DNA from: Eubacterium sp. | Lineage (GTDB): Bacteria > Bacillota > Clostridia > Lachnospirales > Lachnospiraceae | Direction of reading: 5' to 3' | NCBI GenBank assembly: GCA_017433615.1 | Contig: JAFRGW010000076.1 | Span: 1 to 64,000, forward strand | Length of the DNA: 64,000 bases | In this document: positions 18,671-27,849 of the stretch, in pieces | How positions within the stretch are numbered: position 1 is the stretch's first letter | How the letters are laid out: every line of letters starts with the position of its first letter | Notes under the pieces: model-generated | Database searches by the model: none | What the model was told of the DNA's origin: nothing | Seen by the model: only the letters and a program-made list of their open reading frames with translations | Program-made: the position numbers and the translations under genes

Positions 18671-18706
18671 ATACCCACCGCCTATAGAGGCGGGGGACTC
18701 CCCCCT
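18671..18706 (+). repeat. CCGCCT-AGGCGG hairpin, IS200/IS605-like end or small palindromic element
   Basis: CCGCCT (18678-18683) and AGGCGG (18688-18693) form a stem with loop ATAG, inside CCCACC...GGGGGACTCCCCCC. This is the best preserved of three related copies in the window (6018-6048 and, inverted, 27850-27871). Such hairpins are common at IS200/IS605-family ends, but no tnpA or tnpB is present. Confidence 0.55.
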
Positions 18707-18755
18707 CTGAGTTGATATACATGTAGAGTTTCAGAAACAGGAAGGAGCAACAGCT

Positions 18756-19328
18756 ATGATGGGCTTAAAGGAACTTCTGAAATACTTCAGCGAGAGCGAG
18801 ACGATCGGGGAAAATCCCGAGGCAATTCAGTTGATGCGGTACTACAGCCGTGAGGCACAGAAAATCACGATGCAGATCAACACGCAGTAACATGAACCGG
18901 AAGAACTGCAGGCGCTGTTTTCGGAACTGATCGGAAAACCTGTTGACAAAGGGTTTGGTCTGTTTCCGCCGTTTTATACCGACTTTGGAAAAAATATTAC
19001 GATTGGAAAGCATGTATTTATCAATGCCGGCTGCAAATTCCAGGATCAGGGCGGTATTTTCATTGATGACGGTGCACTGATCGGTCATGGCGTCGTACTC
19101 GCGACGCTGAATCATGATCTGGCACCGGAGAAACGCCAGGCACTGCACCCGGCGCCGATTCATATCGGCAAAGGTGTCTGGATCGGTGCCAATGCAACGG
19201 TCTGCGCGGGCGTAACGATCGGGGATAACGCGGTTGTTGCAGCAGGGGCAGTTGTCGTTAAAGATGTGTCGGCCGACACCATTGTCGGCGGTGTTCCGGC
19301 GAAACATATCAAACGAATCGACGAATAA
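18756..19328 (+). pseudogene. Maltose/galactoside O-acetyltransferase-like gene with a premature TAA
   Basis: One reading frame of 190 codons from ATG 18756 to TAA 19326 is interrupted at codon 45 by TAA (18888-18890). Before it stands MRYYSREAQKITMQINTQ and after it [17 protein letters not shown], which join without gap in normal family members, where this position usually holds Tyr; a TAC-to-TAA change would explain it. The rest is intact: [25 protein letters not shown], the His in LNHDL and hexapeptide repeats ([16 protein letters not shown]). The family uses acetyl-CoA to acetylate sugars. GAAGGAG precedes the start. A shortened product from an internal start cannot be excluded, nor can a sequencing error. 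Confidence 0.85.
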
Positions 19329-19425
19329 AAGACATACCTTTGCAGGGCGGCAAACGTCTGAAGTGGAACTTTTTCCGGAGCATGTACAGACGGCTGAAAA
19401 AGATTCAGGAAAGAGGATACATCGG

Positions 19426-21513
19426 ATGAGATTAATCGATACATTTCCAACCAACAAGATCGGTGATCTGGAATACCGGGTGGGGCGCGTGTTTCCGTTT
19501 GGGGCGACGGTGACGGACGGCGGTGTGAATTTCAGCATTTTTTCGAAAGATGCGCAGGGCTGCACGCTGCTTCTGTATCATCACGGATGTGCGGAACCAT
19601 TTGTTGAGATTCCGTTCCCGGAGGAATTCCGGATCGGGAATGTCTACACGATGATGGTTTTTGGAATTAACATCGAGACGACAGAATACGGATACAGGTT
19701 TGACGGGCGGTTTGAACCGGAAAAGGGTTACCGTTTTGATCAGGCAAAAGTCCTTCTGGACCCGTATGCAAAATCCATTTCCGGCCGGTCTGTATGGGGC
19801 AGGGAACCGGACAGGAATTCTGATTTTCAGCATCGCGGCCAGCTGATCCGGGAGGATTATGACTGGGAAGGCGATAAACCACTGGAAATCCCGCAGCGGG
19901 ATCTTGTGATCTATGAGATGCACGTGCGGTCCTTCACACAGCACAGTTCGAGCGGTGTACGGTATAAGGGTACATTTGCAGGAATTATCGAGAAGATTCC
20001 TTATCTGAAGGAACTGGGCGTCAACTGCATCGAACTCATGCCGGTCTTTGAATTCGATGAATTTGAACATGCCAGAGAAGTAAATGGCAGGAAGCTGGTA
20101 AACTATTGGGGTTATTCGACGGTCGGGTTCTTTGCCCCGAAAGCCGGGTATGCGGTGTCGGCGCCGTATGGCATGGAGGCGGATGAATTGAAGAATATGA
20201 TCCGTCAGCTGCATAAAAACGGGATTGAAGTGATCCTTGACGTGGTATTTAACCACACGGCAGAGGGAAATGAAAACGGACCGTATATTTCCTTCCGCGG
20301 AATAGACAACCGCACCTACTACCTGCTGACGCCGGAAGGGTATTATTATAATTTCAGCGGCTGCGGAAATACCATGAACTGCAACCATCCGGTCGTGCGG
20401 AACTTTGTACTGGACTGTCTGCGCTACTGGGTGTCAGCCTACCATGTGGACGGCTTCCGGTTCGACCTTGCGTCCATTATGTCCCGGGATGAAGACGGGA
20501 CGCCGATGATGGACCCGCCGCTGCTGGATCTGATTGCTCACGATGCCGTGCTGGGCAGAAGCATTCTGATTGCGGAAGCCTGGGATGCAGGCGGCCTGTA
20601 CCAGGTGGGCAGCTTCCCGTCCTGGAAACGCTGGTCGGAGTGGAATGGAAAATACAGGGACTGTGTCCGCAGGTTCATCAAAGGAGATGCCGGCTGTGCG
20701 CCGGAGCTTTATGAAAGAATCGGCGGCTCGGAAGATCTTTACCGGGGCAGATCAGCAAATGCGTCTGTGAATTTTATCACCTGCCATGACGGATTTACGC
20801 TGTATGATCTGGTTTCATACAATGAAAAGCATAATGAGGATAACGGAGAAGACAACCGGGACGGCACCAATGACAACGACAGCTGGAACTGTGGTGCGGA
20901 AGGCGAAACACGGGATCCGGAGATCAATGCGCTGCGCTTCCGGCAGATGAAGAATATGCTGACGATTCTGCTCACAAGCCGCGGCCTTCCGATGCTGCTC
21001 TCCGGCGATGAATTTGCCAATACACAGTTTGGAAACAACAATGCATACTGTCAGGACAACGAAATTTCCTGGCTGAACTGGAACGGACGGACCAGACACC
21101 CGGAACTGTTTGACTATGTGCGGCGGCTGATCGCATTCCGGAAAGCACACCCGGTTCTGAGAAGAAGCAGATTTGATTTCGGATATAATGCAACGGGTTA
21201 TCCGGAACTTTCCTTTCACGGGACGAAACCGTGGGAACTGGACCGGAGCGCGCCGACCCTGACATTTGCGTATCTCTATGCAGAAGATCACGAAAAATAC
21301 AACACAGAAAAAGACTGTTTCATTTACACAGCAGTCAATGCACACTGGGAGCCGCATACATTCGAACTGCCGGTCATCCCGGCAGGCATGCAGTGGCATC
21401 TGGCATTCGACAGCAGTGGATTTTCAGAAGAAGCCGGTCAGGAGCCGGTAAACAGGCGCCAGGATGCGGTCGAACTCGGGGCGCGCTCGTCGGTTGTGCT
21501 GGTGGCTTACTGA
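19426..21513 (+). CDS. glgX: Glycogen debranching enzyme GlgX (isoamylase type)
   Basis: This GH13 enzyme cleaves alpha-1,6 branches of glycogen or limit dextrins. An N-terminal CBM48-like domain (VFPFGATVTDGGVNFSIFS) leads to the TIM barrel with DVVFNHTAEG, the nucleophile Asp in VDGFRFDLAS, the acid Glu in LIAEAWDAGG and FITCHDGFTL with YNEKHNEDNGEDNRDG. From ATG 19426 (AGGAAAGAGGA upstream) it has 695 residues, normal for GlgX. An in-frame extension upstream reads through the acetyltransferase pseudogene and is not used. Glycogen synthesis genes are not in the window. Confidence 0.93.
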   Translation: MRLIDTFPTNKIGDLEYRVGRVFPFGATVTDGGVNFSIFSKDAQGCTLLLYHHGCAEPFVEIPFPEEFRIGNVYTMMVFGINIETTEYGYRFDGRFEPEKGYRFDQAKVLLDPYAKSISGRSVWGREPDRNSDFQHRGQLIREDYDWEGDKPLEIPQRDLVIYEMHVRSFTQHSSSGVRYKGTFAGIIEKIPYLKELGVNCIELMPVFEFDEFEHAREVNGRKLVNYWGYSTVGFFAPKAGYAVSAPYGMEADELKNMIRQLHKNGIEVILDVVFNHTAEGNENGPYISFRGIDNRTYYLLTPEGYYYNFSGCGNTMNCNHPVVRNFVLDCLRYWVSAYHVDGFRFDLASIMSRDEDGTPMMDPPLLDLIAHDAVLGRSILIAEAWDAGGLYQVGSFPSWKRWSEWNGKYRDCVRRFIKGDAGCAPELYERIGGSEDLYRGRSANASVNFITCHDGFTLYDLVSYNEKHNEDNGEDNRDGTNDNDSWNCGAEGETRDPEINALRFRQMKNMLTILLTSRGLPMLLSGDEFANTQFGNNNAYCQDNEISWLNWNGRTRHPELFDYVRRLIAFRKAHPVLRRSRFDFGYNATGYPELSFHGTKPWELDRSAPTLTFAYLYAEDHEKYNTEKDCFIYTAVNAHWEPHTFELPVIPAGMQWHLAFDSSGFSEEAGQEPVNRRQDAVELGARSSVVLVAY

Positions 21514-21565
21514 GATACTTTTTGAGTTGATGGATGTCAGATTTCATATAGAAGAAGGTAATAAA

Positions 21566-22903
21566 ATGGATTTCTATAGCGAGTATCGTGATAAACTCCG
21601 CACGCCGGATGAGGCGGTGCAGTGTGTGAAGAGTGGTGACTGGGTTGACTATACGTCTAACCTGGGTTTTCCGATTCTTCTGGATGCGGCACTGGCGCGG
21701 CGGAAGGAGGAACTGACGGATGTAAAACTGCGCGGCACACTGATCTTCGGACCGATTCAGGTGGCTGAGTGTGATCCGGAGCGGGAGCATTTTATCTATA
21801 ACAGCTGGCATTTTTCTGCGTATGAGCGGAAGCTTTCCGACCGTGGGCTCTGCAGTTTTATGCCCATGATCTTCCGGTTTATGCCGGAGTACTACCGGGC
21901 GATTCTGAAGGTAAATGTCGTCATGCTGTGCGTGCGGCCGATGGATAAACACGGTTATTTTAACCTGTCCTGTGCGGCCGGTGTTGCGAAAGGCATTATC
22001 GAGGCAGCGGATATTGTCATTGTGGAAGTAAATGAGAACCTGCCGCACCTGAATGGCGGTTTTGATGAGTCTGTCCATATCTCTGATGTGGATTATATTG
22101 TCGAGGGAGAACATCCGCCGCTCAATCAGATGATCAGCAGCGCGCCGACACCGGAGGATTACGCAATTGCTGATGAGATTATTCCGTATATCCCGTCCGG
22201 CGCGACGCTGCAGCTCGGTATCGGAAATATGCCGACTGTCATCGGCAAGCGGATTGCAGAATCGGACATTACGGATATCGGGATGCACACAGAACTGTGT
22301 TCAGATGCCTATCTGGATATGTATAATGCAGGCAAGCTGACGAACCGGAGTAAGAAACTGCACAAGGACAAAGGCGTGACAGCGATGGTTGTCGGCTCGC
22401 AGGAACTGTATGAGTGGGTGGATCATAACCCGGGTATCATGATTGCACCGGTCTCCTATGTCAATGATCCTGCTGTCATCGGCCAGATGGATAATATGAT
22501 CGCCATCAATAACTGCATCGCCGTGGATCTCTATGGACAGGTGAGTGCGGAGGGCGCCGGCGGCCGCCACATCAGCGGAACGGGCGGACAGCTGGATTTC
22601 CTGACAGGAACGACCATCTCCCGCGGCGGCAGATCCTTCTTGTGCATGACATCTTCGTTTGTCAACAAGCAGGGTGTGCGGACCTCTCGTATCGTTCCGC
22701 GATTTACAGGAGACATCGTTACAGATCCGCGCAGCCAGACGCATCTGATCGCGACAGAATACGGTGTCGTCAATCTGATCGGCAAATCCACCTGGGAGCG
22801 CGCGGAAGAACTCATTTCCATCGCGCATCCGGATTTCAGGGATGAGCTGATCCGGGCGGCGGAGGAGCAGAAGATCTGGAGAAAATCTAATAAGAGATAT
22901 TAG
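21566..22903 (+). CDS. Acetyl-CoA hydrolase/transferase family CoA-transferase (butyryl-CoA:acetate or 4-hydroxybutyrate type)
   Basis: This enzyme moves CoA between carboxylic acids. In gut Clostridia the closest well-known members make butyrate from butyryl-CoA and acetate. Supporting segments are YTSNLGFPILLDAAL, VNENLPHLNGGF, LQLGIGNMPTVIG, HTELCSDAY, SGTGGQLDFLTG and ATEYGVVNL with WERAEELISIAHPDFR. At 445 residues it fits. The exact substrate cannot be decided from sequence, and the rest of the butyrate pathway is not adjacent. The ATG at 21566 has GAAGGTAA upstream; a longer frame from 21464 overlaps glgX and is rejected. Confidence 0.88.
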   Translation: MDFYSEYRDKLRTPDEAVQCVKSGDWVDYTSNLGFPILLDAALARRKEELTDVKLRGTLIFGPIQVAECDPEREHFIYNSWHFSAYERKLSDRGLCSFMPMIFRFMPEYYRAILKVNVVMLCVRPMDKHGYFNLSCAAGVAKGIIEAADIVIVEVNENLPHLNGGFDESVHISDVDYIVEGEHPPLNQMISSAPTPEDYAIADEIIPYIPSGATLQLGIGNMPTVIGKRIAESDITDIGMHTELCSDAYLDMYNAGKLTNRSKKLHKDKGVTAMVVGSQELYEWVDHNPGIMIAPVSYVNDPAVIGQMDNMIAINNCIAVDLYGQVSAEGAGGRHISGTGGQLDFLTGTTISRGGRSFLCMTSSFVNKQGVRTSRIVPRFTGDIVTDPRSQTHLIATEYGVVNLIGKSTWERAEELISIAHPDFRDELIRAAEEQKIWRKSNKRY

Positions 22904-22960
22904 TCATTCAATCGCAATCTCTGATCGCGCGAGTTGCAGTTCTGTGATCCGCCGGAGTTT

Positions 22961-22989
22961 TTGACAAATCTCCATTCACAGGATATAAT
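22961..22989 (+). promoter_or_regulatory. Perfect consensus promoter for the AAA-type ATPase
   Basis: TTGACA and TATAAT are separated by exactly 17 bp, the strongest promoter match in the window. It lies about 70 bp upstream of the ATPase start. Confidence 0.85.
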
Positions 22990-22993
22990 TTTG

Positions 22994-23049
22994 ATGAAAA
23001 TTAGCGAATGATAGTGAAAAATAATGAAAACAGTGAAGAAAAGTGAAAA
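22994..23049 (+). repeat. Helically phased (G/A)TGAAAA repeats in the ATPase leader
   Basis: Copies of (G/A)TGA(A/G)(A/G)A start at 22994, 23014, 23024, 23033 and 23043, about 10 bp or a multiple of 10 apart. They lie between the promoter and the start codon, so they fall on one face of the DNA helix or form a repeated RNA motif. Confidence 0.6.
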
Positions 23050-23061
23050 CGAGGCCGTTTG

Positions 23062-24108
23062 ATGAATAATCCATTTTCTTTATCATTTGGAACGAAACCG
23101 ATCGAGTTGGTCGAGAGACCTCTGCAGACAGCAGAGATACTCGATTCGTTTCGTTCAGATCCTGTAAATCAGAGAACATATATGATAACCGGGATCAGGG
23201 GTTCTGGCAAAACGGTTCTCATGACAGAGGTTTCTTCGATTCTGAGAGAAAATAAAAACTGGACGATCATTCCGCTAAGTCCTGAAGCGGATATGATTCA
23301 TGCTCTGGCGGCAAAGTTGAGCAATACACGAAAATACTATGAGATATTACGTGATGCTAAAATAAATCTGTCTGTTTTGGGGTTTGGCCCCGAAATCGAC
23401 AACGAACCACCGGTTACCGATGATGAAACGGCTGTTGAAAGAATGCTTTCTGCGGTAAAAAAGAGTGGAGAACGCGTGTTGATAACAGTTGACGAGGTGA
23501 CCAATAATGAGTACATCAGGCGGTTTGCTTCTGTTTATCAGATTCTGATCAGAGAAGAATTGCCGGTATTTCTATTGATGACCGGTCTGTATGAAAATGT
23601 GCATGATCTGCAAAATGAAAAGAGTCTGACGTTTCTTTATCGCGCACCGAAGGTAAAACTGCAGCCGCTGAATATGTCTGCAATCGCCGCAGCGTACAGG
23701 AATGTGCTGCAGGTTGATTTCAATACGTCAGTGGAAATGGCAAAGCTGACCAGAGGGTATGCATTTGCGTTCCAGGTGCTCGGTTATTTTACATTTCAGG
23801 ATCCGGCGCGGGACTATCATAATGTGCTGTCACAATACAGACTTTATCTGGATGAGTATGTGTACGAAAAACTGTGGGCTGAATTATCAGGAAAAGATAG
23901 AGAAATCGTCAAATCCATGGCACAGTACCAGATTGATACAGTAGCAGAAATAAAGGAATTATGTGGTATCAAGAGCAATGATTTTTCAAATTACAGACAG
24001 CGTCTGATTCGGAAAGGCATTGTTGACGGAAGTGTGAGGGGACATCTGACATTTACACTGCCACTGTTTGAAGAGTTCATAAGAGATCAGATTTTGTTCT
24101 CACGATAG
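23062..24108 (+). CDS. ATP-binding protein, archaeal-type AAA ATPase with C-terminal winged-helix-like region
   Basis: This is a P-loop ATPase of unknown role. Walker A is GIRGSGKTVL (about residue 40) and Walker B is VLITVDEV (about 140). A lid region follows, and the last 70 residues (IKELCGIKSNDFSNYRQRLIRKGIV, written here only as a landmark around residues 295-320) look like a winged helix. Such standalone ATPases occur in many Firmicutes and archaea; some are linked to mobile or stress functions, but none is assigned here. The codon use is more A/T-rich than neighbouring genes and the gene has its own consensus promoter, which suggests acquisition. TTG at 23059 is an alternative start. 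Confidence 0.8.
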   Translation: MNNPFSLSFGTKPIELVERPLQTAEILDSFRSDPVNQRTYMITGIRGSGKTVLMTEVSSILRENKNWTIIPLSPEADMIHALAAKLSNTRKYYEILRDAKINLSVLGFGPEIDNEPPVTDDETAVERMLSAVKKSGERVLITVDEVTNNEYIRRFASVYQILIREELPVFLLMTGLYENVHDLQNEKSLTFLYRAPKVKLQPLNMSAIAAAYRNVLQVDFNTSVEMAKLTRGYAFAFQVLGYFTFQDPARDYHNVLSQYRLYLDEYVYEKLWAELSGKDREIVKSMAQYQIDTVAEIKELCGIKSNDFSNYRQRLIRKGIVDGSVRGHLTFTLPLFEEFIRDQILFSR

Positions 24109-24175
24109 GTTCGCAAAGCAAGGGAGACCACAGATTTAGAAGATATCAAAAGGATAACAGAAGAGGAGGATTTCT

Positions 24176-25345
24176 ATGAAGGTCTTGAAAATCGGTGTCA
24201 TCGGCCTCGGTGACATCAGCAACGCGTATCTGACCAATCTTAACAAGTTCCCGGATGCAGTCGAACTGTATGCCTGTGCCTGCCGCACACCGGCCAAAGC
24301 AGAGGCGAAGAAGGAACAGTATGGATTCAAAAAAGCATACGCTTCCGGCGAGGAGCTGCTGCAGGATCCGGACGTTGATCTCGTCCTGAACCTGACCAAT
24401 CCGGCGACACACTATAAGTATAACCTCGCTGCACTGAAGGCAGGCAAGCATGTCTACTCAGAGAAACCACTTGCTGCCACTTATGCAGAAGGTAAGGAAA
24501 TTATTGCGCTGGCGGGAGTCAAAGGTCTCTATGTCGGCTGTGCACCGGATACATTTATGGGTTCACGCGTACAGACCTTCCGCCGTCTGATGGATGAGGG
24601 GGTGACCGGAGAGATCGTAGCCGGAACGGCCAATTCCATCGCACACGGATGGGAGTGGTTCCATCCGAATCCGGCATTCTTCTATCAGAAGGGTGCAGGC
24701 CCTGTTCTGGATATCGGTCCGTATTATATGACGGCACTTCTTTCATTGCTGGGACCGGTCGAATCTGTCTGTGCAATGGGTATTCAGCCGCAGCAGGAGC
24801 GCACCATTTACTCCGAGCCGCTGAAGGGGCAGACCTTCCAGGTGGATCCGGAAGTTATGACATCACTGATGGCAGTTCTGAAGTTTAAGAACGGCGCAGT
24901 CGTCAATTATAACATGGTCTGGGATGCGTGGGATTCGGTGATGCCGCGTATGGAGCTGTACGGAACGAAGGCGACGCTGGTCATGGCGGATGAGGATCCG
25001 AATGCCGGCCCGAACCTGTTCGGCGGCGATACGCTGGTGAAGGACCAGGAGACCTACCGCTGGAAAAATATGCCGCGTGTAGACGGCGATGAGGAGATTC
25101 CATGGGAAATCGCGGAAGTGAAGCATGACTATGATGCGACCAGCTACGTGACAAATAACCGCGGTATCGGCATTGTGGACATCGCGCATGCGATTGATGA
25201 GGGACGCAAAAACCGCGCGAGCGGTGCCATGGCACTGCATATGCTGGAAGTCAGCGAGGCGATCCTGGTCTCCGCAAAAGAGAACAGGTATATTACACTG
25301 GAATCCACATTTGAGCGTCCGGCACCGATGCCGCAGAAGAAGTGA
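24176..25345 (+). CDS. Gfo/Idh/MocA-family oxidoreductase
   Basis: This NAD(P)-dependent sugar or inositol dehydrogenase-like protein of 389 residues has a Rossmann start KIGVIGLGDISNAYL, the family Lys in YSEKPLA (about residue 96) and the C-terminal alpha/beta domain. GGAGGATTT precedes the ATG. It lies beside a LacI regulator and a second family member at 26756, suggesting catabolism or modification of a sugar. The substrate is unknown. Confidence 0.9.
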   Translation: MKVLKIGVIGLGDISNAYLTNLNKFPDAVELYACACRTPAKAEAKKEQYGFKKAYASGEELLQDPDVDLVLNLTNPATHYKYNLAALKAGKHVYSEKPLAATYAEGKEIIALAGVKGLYVGCAPDTFMGSRVQTFRRLMDEGVTGEIVAGTANSIAHGWEWFHPNPAFFYQKGAGPVLDIGPYYMTALLSLLGPVESVCAMGIQPQQERTIYSEPLKGQTFQVDPEVMTSLMAVLKFKNGAVVNYNMVWDAWDSVMPRMELYGTKATLVMADEDPNAGPNLFGGDTLVKDQETYRWKNMPRVDGDEEIPWEIAEVKHDYDATSYVTNNRGIGIVDIAHAIDEGRKNRASGAMALHMLEVSEAILVSAKENRYITLESTFERPAPMPQKK

Positions 25346-25363
25346 TTTGATTTTGCACTGTAT

Positions 25364-25400
25364 AGGGCTGCCGCACGAAACATCTTCGTGCGGCAGCCCT
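25364..25400. terminator. GGGCTGCCGCA-type hairpin between convergent genes
   Basis: A perfect 16-bp stem (25364-25379 with 25385-25400) has a five-base loop but no good T-run. The same GGGCTGCCGCA/TGCGGCAGC motif forms hairpins after the TetR gene (38657) and eutH (43752), so this is a repeated element used in terminator positions. Confidence 0.7.
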
Positions 25401-25419
25401 GTCAGGTTAGAGCAAAGCA

Positions 25420-26457
25420 TCAGCAGAACAAATCAATATTTGCATCTACCCCGATGTACATGAGTTCCCGTATCATATTTTCGGGCGGAATGAGTCCGGT
25501 TACGAGGTATTCGAAGATGCTGTCTACCAGCATATTGCCCAGCTCTTCGGGCAGCAGGCCGATTGTATAACTGATGGTGTGGTCTTTGATAAGACAAGCG
25601 ATTTCGGAGGAGAAAACCATGGAACCCAGTCTGACTCTGCCGGCACGTCCAGCGTCGATCACGGCCCGGGCCATGTGTTCGGAGTGGGCGACTGCGTTCC
25701 ATATGCCGGCCAGATCCGGATACCGCTCAAGGAGTGCGGCAGTTTTCTGGTAGGTAAGTTCCGGCTGCGTCAGTGTCTCTTCGACGGATACGATTCTGAC
25801 ATCCGGTGCATTCTGTGCAATGTAGTCGCTGAATCCCTGCAGACGCCGTATGGAGGTTTCGACATTTGAAGCGCCGGTCAGTACGGCAATTTCCCCATGA
25901 TAACCGATTGCCATACACAGAAGAGACGCACCTAGCTGTCCGGTGCGGTAAAGGTCTTCTCCGATAAAACAGAGTCGGGCAGTATCCGGCAGATCGGCAT
26001 CAAATGTGAAAACAGGGATGCCTGCCCCGGCGAAATCGTTGATGCGGAGACGGATTTCGTCGTGCATAATGCCGCGGACTGCGATGGCATTGACGGCTTC
26101 AGACTTCAGATAATTCAAAATTGCAATGACAGACTGCGGATCAAACGGACTGTAATAATAGTATTCGGCCTTCAGGCCGTATTTTTTATATCTGGCAGCA
26201 GCTGCATCCGCTCCTTTTTTCAGCTGAATCATGAAGGGTTCCTGCAGTTCCGGCATGATGACGGCAATCCGCAGATTCATGGCTGCATTGCGCAGGGCTT
26301 TCCGGACCTGGACGGGCTGGAAGCCGGTTTCGTTGATCAGTTCTTTGATGCGCCTGCGGGTTTCTTCATTGACACCCGGGCGATTGTGAACAACTTTATC
26401 AACTGTTGCGCGTGAGACGCCTGCAAGTTCCGCAATGGTCTGCATAGTGGTTTTCAT
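25420..26457 (-). CDS. LacI-family transcriptional regulator
   Basis: This is a sugar-responsive repressor or activator. The N-terminal helix-turn-helix reads TIAELAGVSRATVDKVVH with the hinge NRPGVNEETR. A periplasmic-binding-protein-like effector domain fills the rest (345 residues in all). It is transcribed divergently from the oxidoreductase at 26756 and converges with the one at 24176, so it probably controls one or both. CGGAG lies eight bases before the ATG. Confidence 0.93.
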   Translation of the reverse strand: MKTTMQTIAELAGVSRATVDKVVHNRPGVNEETRRRIKELINETGFQPVQVRKALRNAAMNLRIAVIMPELQEPFMIQLKKGADAAAARYKKYGLKAEYYYYSPFDPQSVIAILNYLKSEAVNAIAVRGIMHDEIRLRINDFAGAGIPVFTFDADLPDTARLCFIGEDLYRTGQLGASLLCMAIGYHGEIAVLTGASNVETSIRRLQGFSDYIAQNAPDVRIVSVEETLTQPELTYQKTAALLERYPDLAGIWNAVAHSEHMARAVIDAGRAGRVRLGSMVFSSEIACLIKDHTISYTIGLLPEELGNMLVDSIFEYLVTGLIPPENMIRELMYIGVDANIDLFC

Positions 26458-26509
26458 ATAGCACTCCGGAAAGAATCATATGTTTTCGTTTTGTAAAAAA
26501 TGCACGTAA

Positions 26510-26538
26510 AGTATAGCACGGCGAGGCCGCACCGGCAA
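26510..26538 (-). promoter_or_regulatory. Promoter for the LacI regulator
   Basis: On the minus strand, TTGCCG and TATACT are separated by 17 bp, about 55 bp upstream of the start. The remainder of the 298-bp divergent gap is A/T-rich. It contains the palindrome TGTCGACA near 26574, which may be part of an operator. Confidence 0.55.
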
Positions 26539-26680
26539 TCCAATCTGCACGAAAATGTAAAAAGTCGTTTTTTGTCGACATTTTTGGGAAAAACAGCTAA
26601 ATAATTATTAAAAATGCTCAAATGAAATCATGTCCAAATGTGGAGATCTACAAAGTTAACCGGTATGCAGTGCTGTTATA

Positions 26681-26710
26681 TTGACAGATCATCGCATTTT
26701 GCGCTATGTT
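26681..26710 (+). promoter_or_regulatory. Promoter for the second Gfo/Idh/MocA gene
   Basis: TTGACA and TATGTT are separated by 18 bp, about 45 bp upstream of the ATG at 26756. Confidence 0.6.
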
Positions 26711-26755
26711 GATTTTACAAAATAGAAAAATGAACGCTGCCAGGGAGGGATTGAT

Positions 26756-27769
26756 ATGAATACCGGAAAGCAAATAACTCGATGGGGAATTATCGGGCCG
26801 GGAAGCATTGCGAGAAGTTTTGCAGAGGGGCTGCGTCTGATCCCGGATGCGGTCATCGAAGCAGTTGTCTCCAAAAGCTCGGTTGAACGTGCGAGGGCCT
26901 TCGCGGAAGAATATCCAGTCCGGAAAATTTATGAAACCTATGATGAATTCTTCGCAGATCCGGATATTGATATTGTCTATATCGCAGTGATCAATCCGAT
27001 GCACAAGAACGTAGTACTGCAGGCACTTGATGCCGGAAAACCGGTTCTTTGCGAAAAACCGTTTGCACTGAACGCAAATGAAGTGCGTCAGATGATTGAG
27101 GCAGCGCGTGCAAAAAAATTGTTTCTGATGGAAGCGATGTGGGTCCGTTTTCTGCCGGCTGCCATGAAGCTGCGTGAGCTGCTTGCTGAAAACAGAATTG
27201 GAACAGTAAAGTATTTACATGTTGATTTATGCCTCGATCTGCCGGACAGAACAAAACGCCACTATGATCTGAATGCGGGCGGCGGGGCGCTGCTGGATCT
27301 CGGTGTTTATACGATTTCCATGGCATCCATGATTCTGGGATCCAATCCTGTCGATATCAAGTCGTCTGCTTTTATCGGAGATACAGGCGTTGATGAAATA
27401 TCTTCCATTACACTGCGTTACGAAGATGGTGCATTTGCTGTCCTGACCCAGTCGTTCCTGATGGAATCTCCCGAGGAAATATGGGTGGTCGGCACAGAAG
27501 GCACCATCAAGATTAAATCGATGTTTATCGGTCCCAATGAGCTGAAGGTTGTAAAAGAGACAAAAACAACAGAATTGCAGGCAGCAGAAGAAACATATCT
27601 GCTTCCGACTGTCGGACAGGGGCACCGCTATCAGGCGGAGGAAGCGGCGCGCTGTCTGCGGGAAGGAAAGACAGAAAGTGAGATCATGCCGCTGGACGAA
27701 AGCCTGCGGATTATAGAGATTATGGATGAGATACGCAGACAGTGGGGGCTGGTTTTTCCTGGTGAATAA
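26756..27769 (+). CDS. Gfo/Idh/MocA-family oxidoreductase
   Basis: This second dehydrogenase-like protein (337 residues) is distinct from the one at 24176. The Rossmann start is WGIIGPGSIARSF, the conserved Lys is in LCEKPFALN (about residue 98), and GGGALLDLGVY carries the usual C-domain motif. The pattern resembles trans-dihydrodiol/xylose dehydrogenase-like members. AGGGAGGG precedes the start. It is followed by a URO-D-like gene and probably belongs to the LacI-controlled set. Confidence 0.9.
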   Translation: MNTGKQITRWGIIGPGSIARSFAEGLRLIPDAVIEAVVSKSSVERARAFAEEYPVRKIYETYDEFFADPDIDIVYIAVINPMHKNVVLQALDAGKPVLCEKPFALNANEVRQMIEAARAKKLFLMEAMWVRFLPAAMKLRELLAENRIGTVKYLHVDLCLDLPDRTKRHYDLNAGGGALLDLGVYTISMASMILGSNPVDIKSSAFIGDTGVDEISSITLRYEDGAFAVLTQSFLMESPEEIWVVGTEGTIKIKSMFIGPNELKVVKETKTTELQAAEETYLLPTVGQGHRYQAEEAARCLREGKTESEIMPLDESLRIIEIMDEIRRQWGLVFPGE

Positions 27770-27849
27770 ATCAGGGCCTCTGATCATGCGCAGGCTGCAC
27801 CGGATGTACAGGGAGCCTGAATTGCAAATTGATATCTCAGCGGAAGATG

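Noticed and set aside
22904..24175. Known anti-phage defence system
   Set aside because: The ATPase is alone, with no nuclease, effector or second gene, so no named system can be supported.
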